This document shows positions 7,307-13,165 of a DNA stretch of 20,426 nucleotides, in pieces (the first letter of the stretch is position 1; each line of letters opens with the position of its first letter). The translations under genes and the position numbers were made by a program. The notes beneath the pieces were generated by a model. It saw nothing but the letters and a program-made list of their open reading frames with translations. It was not told the DNA's origin and did no database searches. The DNA comes from Ilumatobacteraceae bacterium (GTDB taxonomy: Bacteria > Actinomycetota > Acidimicrobiia > Acidimicrobiales > Ilumatobacteraceae), in assembly GCA_016463105.1 (NCBI GenBank), contig JAEMRY010000016.1, positions 1-20,426 on the forward strand. The letters run 5' to 3'.

Positions 7307-8347
7307 TCAGTTTAGGCGAGACAGCGCGACTTCGGCACTGTTGGCGGCGGCTTCAGTTTGCAATTTGAAAGGCTCAAGTTCTGCTGCTTGCTTTTCGCCG
7401 AGCGCACCACCTAGATATCTTGCATAAACACCTTCAACAATGCAGGCGAGTTTCCAATATGCGAACGCACGATAAAATTCGATGTTCGAAACATCGCGTC
7501 CAGTTATTTTTGCGTAACGCGCGATAAGGTCGCTGCGATTTAAGAAACCTTTGACCGTTGTATATTGCGACATCCAAGGAGATGCTTCGTCGCCTGGGCC
7601 TGTCCAATAGACAGTTAGCAAACCTAAATCTGCAAGCGGATCACCCAGTGTGCAGATCTCCCAATCTAAGACAGCCTGAATTTCGCCAGCAGAACTAACG
7701 ATGCAATTATCTAGTCGATAGTCACCGTGCACAATTGTTGCTGGTCCTTGTTCTGGAATTCTCTTTGAGAGTTCTTCGTGCACACGATCGATTGATGCCA
7801 GTTCGCGAGTCTTTTGCGCATTCCATTGTCCATACCAACGCTTGAGTTGTCGTGCGATGTAACCCTCATGACGACTGAAGTCTTGCAGCCCAACTTTATT
7901 TAGGTCTACGGCATGAATTTTGGCAAGAGTATCTACCAGCGATTCGCTAGCGAGTTTGCGGGTTTGCTCTGTCAGCACTCTCTCGGCAATCGGTATGTCG
8001 CGAACAATGTGTCCGTCAACAAAATTCATCACATAAAACGGAGCACCGTTGACTTCGATATCACTACATAATCCACGCGCACGCGGCACAGGAACGCCAG
8101 AGTTTTGTAACGCAGCGATCATTCGATGTTCTCGACCCATGTCGTGGGCGCTGGCTAAACCATGACTTAGTGGTGGTCGACGCAATACATAATGATTTTG
8201 CTTCGAGTCACGAACCGAAAAAGTCAAATTTGAATGACCGCCAGCAATAAATTCAAATTTAAACGGGCCTTGTGCACCTTCGACGTTGGCTTCAAGCCAC
8301 TTCGTCACTTTTGGCGAGTCAATACCAGCGCTGACTGTGTCGCTCAT
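7307..8347 (-). CDS. Phosphotransferase family protein (APH/ACAD10-11 N-terminal-like kinase)
   Basis: A cytosolic kinase-fold protein of the aminoglycoside phosphotransferase superfamily, closest in pattern to the stand-alone homologues of the ACAD10/11 kinase domain common in actinobacteria. Visible are the nucleotide-binding start FIAGGHSNLTF, the beta-3 segment YVLRRPP, the catalytic loop HGDYRLDN (H207-N214, catalytic D209) and the metal-binding DWE (D228-E230) followed by LGDPLADLG. The 346-residue length is typical. The substrate is unknown; antibiotic resistance should not be inferred. The start is taken as ATG at 8347; GTG at 8350 and TTG at 8353 lie immediately upstream in frame. 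A TAGGTT hexamer eight bases before the ATG suggests a leaderless transcript. It is the first gene of a two-gene unit with the PAC2 gene. Confidence 0.88.
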   Translation of the reverse strand: MSDTVSAGIDSPKVTKWLEANVEGAQGPFKFEFIAGGHSNLTFSVRDSKQNHYVLRRPPLSHGLASAHDMGREHRMIAALQNSGVPVPRARGLCSDIEVNGAPFYVMNFVDGHIVRDIPIAERVLTEQTRKLASESLVDTLAKIHAVDLNKVGLQDFSRHEGYIARQLKRWYGQWNAQKTRELASIDRVHEELSKRIPEQGPATIVHGDYRLDNCIVSSAGEIQAVLDWEICTLGDPLADLGLLTVYWTGPGDEASPWMSQYTTVKGFLNRSDLIARYAKITGRDVSNIEFYRAFAYWKLACIVEGVYARYLGGALGEKQAAELEPFKLQTEAAANSAEVALSRLN

Positions 8348-8355
8348 CACCAAGC

Positions 8356-8361
8356 AACCTA
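8356..8361 (-). promoter_or_regulatory. Putative -10 (TAGGTT) for the phosphotransferase-PAC2 unit
   Basis: On the minus strand TAGGTT (TAnnnT) lies 8 bases before the ATG at 8347, with no Shine-Dalgarno sequence between. The -35 match is poor. It shares the 86-base divergent region with the promoter of the thioredoxin-TPR gene. Confidence 0.35.
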
Positions 8362-8395
8362 TCTAATTTGAGCCGTGTTGTGCCACTTGGTGCAC

Positions 8396-8426
8396 TTGTA
8401 AGCAAGTCGCGTATCAGCAGTATTGT
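8396..8426 (+). promoter_or_regulatory. Putative promoter of the thioredoxin-TPR gene
   Basis: TTGTAA (8396-8401) and TATTGT (8421-8426) are separated by 19 bases. The -10 element ends 7 bases before the ATG at 8434, so the transcript would be leaderless or nearly so. There is no Shine-Dalgarno sequence. Confidence 0.4.
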
Positions 8427-8433
8427 TTGTGAG

Positions 8434-9138
8434 ATGGCAATCGATGTAACAGACGCAACATTTCAAAGAGAAGTAATCGATAAGTCGATGATCTTTCCGG
8501 TGATCGTAGATTTGTGGGCCCCGTGGTGTGGGCCGTGCAAGACGCTTGGTCCAATTCTTGAAAAATTAGTTGCAGCAACGAAGGGCCAAGTTATTTTGGC
8601 AAAAGTTGATGTTGATCAGTGTCCACAAATCGCGCAAGCTTTTCAAGCGCAGTCGATACCTGCGGTTTATGCGATGAAAGACGGCAAAATTTTGGACGGC
8701 TTCGTTGGCGCGCAGTCAGAACATGTGGTCGAGCAATTTATAAAAAATCTTCTTCCAGAAACAGTTGTGGTTGATGTAAAAGATTTGCTTGCCCGTGGCG
8801 ACGAAGAGAGTTTGCGCAAAGCACTTGAAGCCGAACCGACAAACGAATTAGTAGTCATAGCACTTGCCGAGTTGCTGATTGCCCGAAAAGATTGCATGGC
8901 GGCACTTGAAATTCTTAAAACAATTCCTGAGACTGATCGCATTAAAACGGTTGCCGCAGCAGCGCGTTTGGCGTTTGTGCCAGTTGACGATTACGACAAG
9001 CAACTCACCGAACTGCTAACGCGAGTCAAGACTGACGACGAGGCTAAACAGCAGTATCTAGAAACGTTGCAGAAAATGGGACCAAATGACCCGCGCACCG
9101 GCGAGTATCGAAAAAAGTTAACCACCAAACTTTTCTAA
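8434..9138 (+). CDS. Thioredoxin-TPR protein, CnoX/YbbN-like co-chaperone
   Basis: The 234-residue product has an N-terminal thioredoxin domain (about 1-110) with the classic WCGPCK active site (C32, C35) and the cis-proline motif SIPAVYAMKDG. The C-terminal half (about 115-234) is helical, tetratricopeptide-like (ELVVIALAELLIARKDCMAALEILKTIPE). This architecture is that of CnoX (YbbN), a redox-linked holdase that hands clients to GroEL or DnaK; E. coli YbbN has lost one active-site cysteine, whereas here both remain, so it may also be an active disulfide reductase. The ATG at 8434 is chosen because the 22 codons possible upstream (from TTG 8368) lie in the promoter region and do not belong to the fold. 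It stands alone between divergent genes and comEA. Confidence 0.87.
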   Translation: MAIDVTDATFQREVIDKSMIFPVIVDLWAPWCGPCKTLGPILEKLVAATKGQVILAKVDVDQCPQIAQAFQAQSIPAVYAMKDGKILDGFVGAQSEHVVEQFIKNLLPETVVVDVKDLLARGDEESLRKALEAEPTNELVVIALAELLIARKDCMAALEILKTIPETDRIKTVAAAARLAFVPVDDYDKQLTELLTRVKTDDEAKQQYLETLQKMGPNDPRTGEYRKKLTTKLF

Positions 9139-9190
9139 TAAATATCAGTTCTTAGCAGCCTGATTTAGAGATCTGTGCCCACATGGGGCG

Positions 9191-9874
9191 ATGAAATTTG
9201 TAAAAGTAATTCTGCTGAAGTTACACACGACGATTAAATGGTTTGGGTTGTCTCGATTAATTGGCTCAGTTGTCAGCTTGCTATTTGTTGCTCTAGCGGG
9301 GTGGTGGTTGTTGAGAATTCCACCGCCACCGCCAGAAGCCTCGCTGACATTTGCTGGCACGACGGTCGCTGCTAGAGCCGCGGCAGATTCAACGCCAATA
9401 TCTGTTTCATCAATGTCAATAACTGTTCATGTTGCTGGTGCGGTGAATAATCCTGGGGTTTATAAATTGCGATCCGGGGCACGATTCAACGATGGAGTAA
9501 TCGCTGCAGGTGGGGCGACCGACCAAGCAGATTTGAACTCTGTAAATCTCGCGATGTTGCTGAACGACGGAGAACAGATTTATATTCTGAAACGAAATGA
9601 GAAACCACATACGATCACTGCGCAACGAAGCCCAAGTTCTGCAACTGGTGGTTCGGCAGGTTCTGGCAATTCGAAAGTTGCAATCATCAATATCAATACA
9701 GCATCTTTGGCAGAACTAGAGCAACTGCCAGGGGTTGGTCCGTCAACTGCTAAAGCGATTATCGACTATCGAGAAAAAAATGGGGCATTTGTAACTGTTC
9801 AAGATCTGATCAACGTTCGCGGAATCGGCCCAGCGAAACTAGATGAGATTTTGCCGCAAGCGCGTGTTAGCTAA
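9191..9874 (+). CDS. comEA: ComEA family DNA-binding protein
   Basis: ComEA binds incoming double-stranded DNA at the outer face of the membrane during natural transformation. The 227 residues comprise a short basic N-terminus, one membrane segment (about 22-43, LIGSVVSLLFVALAGWWLL), a Pro-rich and Ala/Ser-rich spacer, an SLBB domain (about 75-135, ITVHVAGAVNNPGVYKLRSG), a Ser/Gly linker, and a C-terminal helix-hairpin-helix pair (about 167-226, NINTASLAELEQLPGVGPSTA and GIGPAKLDEI). The ATG at 9191 has only GGGG close upstream; a small GCCC/GGGC dyad (9177-9189) sits just before it. The 52-base gap after the thioredoxin gene shows no convincing promoter. The gene is separated from comEC by an inverted gene, unlike the usual comEA-comEC order. 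Whether this cell is naturally transformable is not shown. Confidence 0.93.
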   Translation: MKFVKVILLKLHTTIKWFGLSRLIGSVVSLLFVALAGWWLLRIPPPPPEASLTFAGTTVAARAAADSTPISVSSMSITVHVAGAVNNPGVYKLRSGARFNDGVIAAGGATDQADLNSVNLAMLLNDGEQIYILKRNEKPHTITAQRSPSSATGGSAGSGNSKVAIININTASLAELEQLPGVGPSTAKAIIDYREKNGAFVTVQDLINVRGIGPAKLDEILPQARVS

Positions 9875-9875
9875 T

Positions 9876-9889
9876 GCGTTATAAAACGC
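9876..9889. terminator. Short dyad across convergent stops of comEA and the membrane-protein gene
   Basis: GCGTT-ATAA-AACGC forms a 5-bp stem with a 4-base loop and covers the minus-strand stop codon, beginning just after the comEA stop. There is no T-run on either side, so termination strength is doubtful. Confidence 0.3.
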
Positions 9890-10325
9890 CGAGCACAACT
9901 GCGGCAATCGCAAGAGAAATGAGCGATCCAGACATTACGCCGATTGCTAACGGACGAAATTCGCGACGCCATTCTGGCCAACTCACGATTGGCAAACGAA
10001 TCGCGCGAACTGCGGCGTAATGGCCAATCATCCACCACAAAATCACGCTAGAAACAAAACTTTCGAGATAGCGCACGAACCCACCTGCTGCGGGCACGCC
10101 GAACAACGGAAGAGTCGGCAAGGCGATAACGGTGAGTACAAAACCAAGCAAGCCCGTCAAGGTGCCAGGCAGAATAAGCAAGAAAAACCCAATGAGCATC
10201 ACGATCATTGAGAGTGCCACTGCCAATAGGCCACCTGTTTTGCGAACAGCGCTTCGATGGGCAGCGATTCCGTCTGGTACAGCACGGCGAACCCGTGAGT
10301 TTTGATTTTGTGCTGTATCAACCAT
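9879..10325 (-). CDS. Hypothetical membrane protein, four predicted membrane segments
   Basis: Not recognised. The 148-residue product has a soluble, basic N-terminus (1-30), then hydrophobic segments at about 31-53 (GLLAVALSMIVMLIGFFLLI), 55-78 (LLGFVLTVIALPTLPLFGV), 86-106 (FVSSVILWWMIGHYAAV) and 127-147 (MSGSLISLAIAAVVLGVL). The first two are joined by LPGTLTG, a Pro-Gly turn resembling those of small actinobacterial membrane proteins with PGPGW-type loops, but not the same motif. The gene is inverted between comEA and comEC. Its ATG shares the tetranucleotide CATG with the comEC ATG on the other strand, so both promoters must lie in the neighbour's coding sequence or overlap. TACGAT on the minus strand (10337-10332), six bases before its start, is a possible -10. 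The lack of internal stops and the membrane-protein composition support a real gene. Confidence 0.75.
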   Translation of the reverse strand: MVDTAQNQNSRVRRAVPDGIAAHRSAVRKTGGLLAVALSMIVMLIGFFLLILPGTLTGLLGFVLTVIALPTLPLFGVPAAGGFVRYLESFVSSVILWWMIGHYAAVRAIRLPIVSWPEWRREFRPLAIGVMSGSLISLAIAAVVLGVL

Positions 10326-11742
10326 GACTCAATCGTACGATGTGCGGCGTTCTGATTGGTTCATAGTTGAGTTAGCGATCGCCAGCGTGTGTGCGACCCG
10401 TGCTGTTGATAAAACTTTTGTCACAACAACTGTTGTGGCTTGTGTGATCAGTTTGTTGCTGATCTTGACGATCTTTGTCTATCACAAGCGATTTTTGCCA
10501 CTGTTGCTTTTAATCATCGTGATAATTAGTTATTTGAATGGCACAAAAGCGATGAATGAATTGCATCGTGTTGAGTTAGGTCAGTATTCAGGTCTCGCAC
10601 GAGTGATTAGTGATCCGCAACGAAGTGGTGCTGCAACGCAGATAATCCTCGATGTTTCTGGCGACAGATTTATTGTCTATGCATATGGGCCGCCGGGTTG
10701 GCGTTTAAATAGTGCGAATGCAGGTGAGCAGATTTTCATCACTGGTCAGCGAAGCAAACTGGCACCAGATCAAGCAATGCGGTGGGTTTCGCGTCATGTG
10801 AAAGGCAAGTTAGAAATTGAATCAGTTGAAGAGAGAAGACTTATTGCGTCGCCGTTATTTCGCGGTGCGCAACGTGTTCGCAAGTTAATCGATCGCGGTG
10901 CGACATCGTTTCCGTATGACGAGCGGTCATTATTTACTGGTCTTGTAATCGGTGATGACTCGCAACAGTCAAAACAAATGGTCACGGCTTTTCGCAAATC
11001 TGGTTTGGCACATTTAGTAGCCGTGTCGGGGCAAAATGTGGCCTTTGTTCTTGCAGGACTTTCACCGTTATTGCGCAGACTGTCAAAAGTTTTGCGCCTC
11101 GTAGTCACTTGCGGAATATTGGTGTGGTTTGTAGTGATTACTAATATTGAGCCGAGTGTCGTGCGTGCTGCAGTAATGGCTGGTGTTGCAACATTGTCTA
11201 TTTCGTTAGGAAGACCGACCCGCACATTGCGGTTGCTGGCGATAACCGTGATTGCGACAATCTTTTTTGATCCACTACTCGCATGGTCAGTCGGCTATTA
11301 CATGTCGGTGGGTGCAACTGCTGGTTTGTGTGTTTTGTCTGGTCCACTGTCACGAACTATTCCTGGTCCACGGTGGTTGGCGTTGTTGATCGGTACAACG
11401 ATCTCGGCACAAATTGGTGTTACTCCGGCTGTTGTCTTTGTTTTTGGATTTCCAGCAGCAATTGGAATCGTTGCAAATGTATTGGCCGTTCCGGTTGCGT
11501 CATTAGTAATGCTTGTCGGTTTGCCGCTTGCATTATTGGCTGGTGCATTAAACGAAACTGTGCTGTCTTGGTTCGGCACATTAGTTATGTGGCCCGTTTT
11601 TGTTGGCGTGCGATGGGTGTGGTGGGTTGCGGCAATCTGTGAACGTCTTAGTTTTACTGGCATCGTTAATTTCGGCTTATGGATTGCGGTCTTGGCTTTG
11701 ATCTTGTCGTTGCTACACAGAGGTGCGAGAGTAGAGGGGTGA
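10324..11742 (+). CDS. comEC: ComEC/Rec2 family competence channel protein, without metallo-hydrolase domain
   Basis: ComEC forms the inner-membrane channel that passes single-stranded DNA into the cell during transformation. The 472 residues hold N-terminal membrane segments (about 15-75), an OB-like domain (about 85-165), and the polytopic Competence domain (about 185-465) with the family motif HLVAVSGQNVAF (usually SGxH; here SGQN) and many hydrophobic helices. Full-length ComEC is about 700-800 residues and ends in a metallo-beta-lactamase-like nuclease domain; here the protein stops after the membrane domain. Because holA starts in a GTGA overlap with the stop and no hydrolase-like sequence follows, this is a compact form of the protein, not a fresh truncation. 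The ATG overlaps the divergent gene's ATG; no Shine-Dalgarno sequence or clear -10 is seen. Confidence 0.92.
   Translation: MTQSYDVRRSDWFIVELAIASVCATRAVDKTFVTTTVVACVISLLLILTIFVYHKRFLPLLLLIIVIISYLNGTKAMNELHRVELGQYSGLARVISDPQRSGAATQIILDVSGDRFIVYAYGPPGWRLNSANAGEQIFITGQRSKLAPDQAMRWVSRHVKGKLEIESVEERRLIASPLFRGAQRVRKLIDRGATSFPYDERSLFTGLVIGDDSQQSKQMVTAFRKSGLAHLVAVSGQNVAFVLAGLSPLLRRLSKVLRLVVTCGILVWFVVITNIEPSVVRAAVMAGVATLSISLGRPTRTLRLLAITVIATIFFDPLLAWSVGYYMSVGATAGLCVLSGPLSRTIPGPRWLALLIGTTISAQIGVTPAVVFVFGFPAAIGIVANVLAVPVASLVMLVGLPLALLAGALNETVLSWFGTLVMWPVFVGVRWVWWVAAICERLSFTGIVNFGLWIAVLALILSLLHRGARVEG
10332..10337 (-). promoter_or_regulatory. Possible -10 (TACGAT) for the inverted membrane-protein gene
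   Basis: On the minus strand TACGAT (TAnnnT) stands 6 bases before the ATG at 10325, inside the first codons of comEC. No -35 match is evident. It would give a leaderless transcript. Confidence 0.25.
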
Positions 11743-12779
11743 CGATTCATCTGATTGTGGGCAACGACCCAAGACTCGTCTCTGACAAAGTGAGCGAGAT
11801 AACTCGCGAGTTGATTAAGTCAATGGATACTAAAGAGAGTCGCAGCACGATTTTAGAAACGCATGATGCTGGCGCTCCAAGTTCTGAACTTCGCGACAAT
11901 GCAATCCGACAAGCGGTCGCATCTGCCGAAACTATGTCACTGTTTGGCGAAGAGCGTGTCGTTGTGATTCGCGAAATATCTGATGCAACAGTTGCCGAAC
12001 TTTCGACTCTCGTCAAATATCTCGAACAACCATCTGACAGCACACACCTAGTAGTTAGCGCGTCAGGAAAATTGGCAAAGTCGGTGAGTGACGCGCTGAA
12101 GCGGGCTGGTGCAACCGTAATTTCTACCGAACCACCACAACGCCGCCAAGAATTGGTCACTTGGTTTTCAGAAAAATTTGCAGAGTCTGATTTATCTATT
12201 GATGCAGCAGCGCTCAATGACGTGATTGATTGGTTGGGTGAAGATCAGGCCCGATTGCCTGGCTTGATTGACATTTTGGTTTCGACTTTCGGCGCATCGA
12301 AAAAGTTAACAAGTGACGATGTGACCCCGTTTCTCGGTGACGCAGGAAGTGTTAAGCCATGGGATCTAACCGATGCTGTAGATGCAAATGACTCACCTCT
12401 GGCTCTTGAGATGCTGCGAAGAATGTTGCGCAGTGGCGAATTTCATCCATTGCAAGTAATGGCGATATTGCATACACATTATTTAAAGTTGTTGCGTTTA
12501 GACGGGCCAGAAATTCATAGTGCGGCAGATGTGCTGACTCTGATTGGTGGCAAGAGTGAGTTTCAGGGGCGAAAATATCTGACGCAATATCGTCGAATGG
12601 GTTCGGGCGATATCTCGCAGGCGATTGGTTTGTTGTCACGCGCCGACATTGATCTGCGCGGAGGCAAAGACCTGCAAGAAGAATTAACGATGGAGATTCT
12701 TGTTGCGAGATTGTGCCGTATGGGCACATCAAATAAGTCGAGTCGAACTTCTAAGACTTCTTCGCCGAAACGGCGCTAA
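11739..12779 (+). CDS. holA: DNA polymerase III subunit delta
   Basis: HolA is the clamp-loader subunit that opens the sliding clamp during loading. The 346-residue product begins TIHLIVGNDPRLVSDKVSEI, the usual strand and Walker-like loop of delta. It continues with an AAA-like region including the acidic/hydrophobic LFGEERVVVIREI, and ends in an all-helical collar domain holding SVKPWDLTDAVDANDSPLAL, LQVMAILHTHYLKLLRL and the family-typical AIGLLSRADIDLRGG. The C-terminal Ser/Thr/Lys/Arg tail is low complexity. The GTG at 11739 is chosen because it overlaps the comEC stop (GTGA) and the family fold begins there; an in-frame ATG at 11679 would add 20 unrelated residues inside comEC. The comEC-holA-rpsT neighbourhood is common in bacteria. 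It converges with rpsT, leaving a 3-base gap. Confidence 0.93.
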   Translation: MTIHLIVGNDPRLVSDKVSEITRELIKSMDTKESRSTILETHDAGAPSSELRDNAIRQAVASAETMSLFGEERVVVIREISDATVAELSTLVKYLEQPSDSTHLVVSASGKLAKSVSDALKRAGATVISTEPPQRRQELVTWFSEKFAESDLSIDAAALNDVIDWLGEDQARLPGLIDILVSTFGASKKLTSDDVTPFLGDAGSVKPWDLTDAVDANDSPLALEMLRRMLRSGEFHPLQVMAILHTHYLKLLRLDGPEIHSAADVLTLIGGKSEFQGRKYLTQYRRMGSGDISQAIGLLSRADIDLRGGKDLQEELTMEILVARLCRMGTSNKSSRTSKTSSPKRR

Positions 12780-12800
12780 AAATTATTTTGCCGTAGCGGC
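12763..12800. terminator. Paired short dyads between holA and rpsT
   Basis: For the plus strand, CGCCG-AAA-CGGCG (12763-12775) ends holA and is followed by an AT-rich CTAAAAATTATTTT. For the minus strand, GCCG-CTA-CGGC (12800-12790) ends rpsT and is followed by AAAATAATTTTT. Together they look like a compact bidirectional terminator within 40 bases, though the stems are only 4-5 bp. Confidence 0.45.
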
Positions 12801-13043
12801 GTTGAGTTTGCGCATCAAGCGACTCTTACGGCGAGCGGCTTGCTTAGGGTGAATCGTTCGTTTTGCTGCTGCAGTGTCAAGGCGCTTGACTGCAAGGCGA
12901 AGTGCTTCGGCGTTTTCAGGTGTGCCTGCGGTCTCGTTGGCGGTCTTGACACGTGAACGCAATTCGCTGCGTACGGCCTTGTTTCGCTCGGTCGCTTTGG
13001 CGTTTGTAAGGATGCGCTTCTTTTGAGATTTGATATTTGCCAC
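12783..13043 (-). CDS. rpsT: Small ribosomal subunit protein bS20 (GTG start)
   Basis: S20 is a primary 16S rRNA binder needed for 30S assembly. The 86-residue basic helical protein shows the family pattern ANIKSQKKRILTNAKATERN at the N-terminus and IHPKQAARRKSRLMRKLNA near the C-terminus; length is typical. The start codon is GTG at 13043, with no Shine-Dalgarno sequence upstream. A promoter-like TTGGCA-N16-TAGCCT ends only 6 bases before the GTG, suggesting a leaderless mRNA. A perfect 7-bp inverted repeat overlaps it. In E. coli rpsT also uses a non-AUG start and S20 represses its own translation, so the odd initiation region may be regulatory; that link is inference. It lies between convergent holA and divergent lepA, a common arrangement. 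Confidence 0.96.
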   Translation of the reverse strand: MANIKSQKKRILTNAKATERNKAVRSELRSRVKTANETAGTPENAEALRLAVKRLDTAAAKRTIHPKQAARRKSRLMRKLNAATAK

Positions 13044-13046
13044 GTC

Positions 13047-13074
13047 GCAAGGCTAACAGCGAGTAAGGCCTTGC
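13047..13074. repeat. Perfect 7-bp inverted repeat before rpsT (operator or RNA hairpin)
   Basis: GCAAGGC (13047-13053) and GCCTTGC (13068-13074) are exact inverted repeats with a 14-base spacer; the arm centres are 21 bases apart, about two helical turns. On the minus strand the arms overlap the putative -35 (TTGGCA) and -10 (TAGCCT) of rpsT. The inner edge is three bases from the GTG. It could be a repressor site or, if transcription starts further upstream, a leader hairpin. Confidence 0.7.
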
Positions 13075-13077
13075 CAA
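13050..13077 (-). promoter_or_regulatory. Putative rpsT promoter, leaderless type
   Basis: On the minus strand, TTGGCA (13077-13072, five of six match to TTGACA) is followed after 16 bases by TAGCCT (13055-13050, TAnnnT). The GTG of rpsT begins 6 bases further on. This explains the lack of a ribosome binding site. Confidence 0.45.
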
Positions 13078-13089
13078 ACATAAGCCGTG

Positions 13090-13095
13090 TAGAAT
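13090..13095 (+). promoter_or_regulatory. Possible -10 (TAGAAT) for lepA
   Basis: TAGAAT matches five of six bases of the -10 consensus and lies in the 122-base rpsT-lepA divergent region, giving a leader of roughly 60 bases. No clear -35 is present at 16-18 bases. The start of lepA has only a weak purine-rich AAAAGAAACGG before it. Confidence 0.3.
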
Positions 13096-13165
13096 TTCGG
13101 TTACTTATCGCGCGTCTTGTTAAGGCACGCATTGTCAATATCGAAGTCTTAAAAGAAACGGCGTA

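Noticed and set aside
7970..7985. CIRCE-like half site (TCAGCACTCTCTC)
   Set aside because: Only one imperfect half is present, inside a coding region, with no GAGTGCTAA partner.
7307..8347. Phosphotransferase as an aminoglycoside resistance gene
   Set aside because: The fold is shared, but the motifs and neighbourhood match the ACAD10/11-like actinobacterial family, and nothing links it to resistance.
8368..8433. Extended N-terminus of the thioredoxin-TPR protein from TTG 8368
   Set aside because: The 22 added residues do not fit the thioredoxin fold, and the segment contains the likely -35/-10 of the gene.
10324..11742. comEC as a frameshifted or truncated pseudogene
   Set aside because: The frame is intact through all membrane helices, and holA starts in a tight GTGA overlap with no hydrolase-domain remnant, so the short form looks settled.
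11298..11750. 150-codon minus-strand frame over comEC
   Set aside because: Antisense shadow of hydrophobic codons (Asn/Thr/Pro-rich product) with no recognisable motif and no ribosome binding site.
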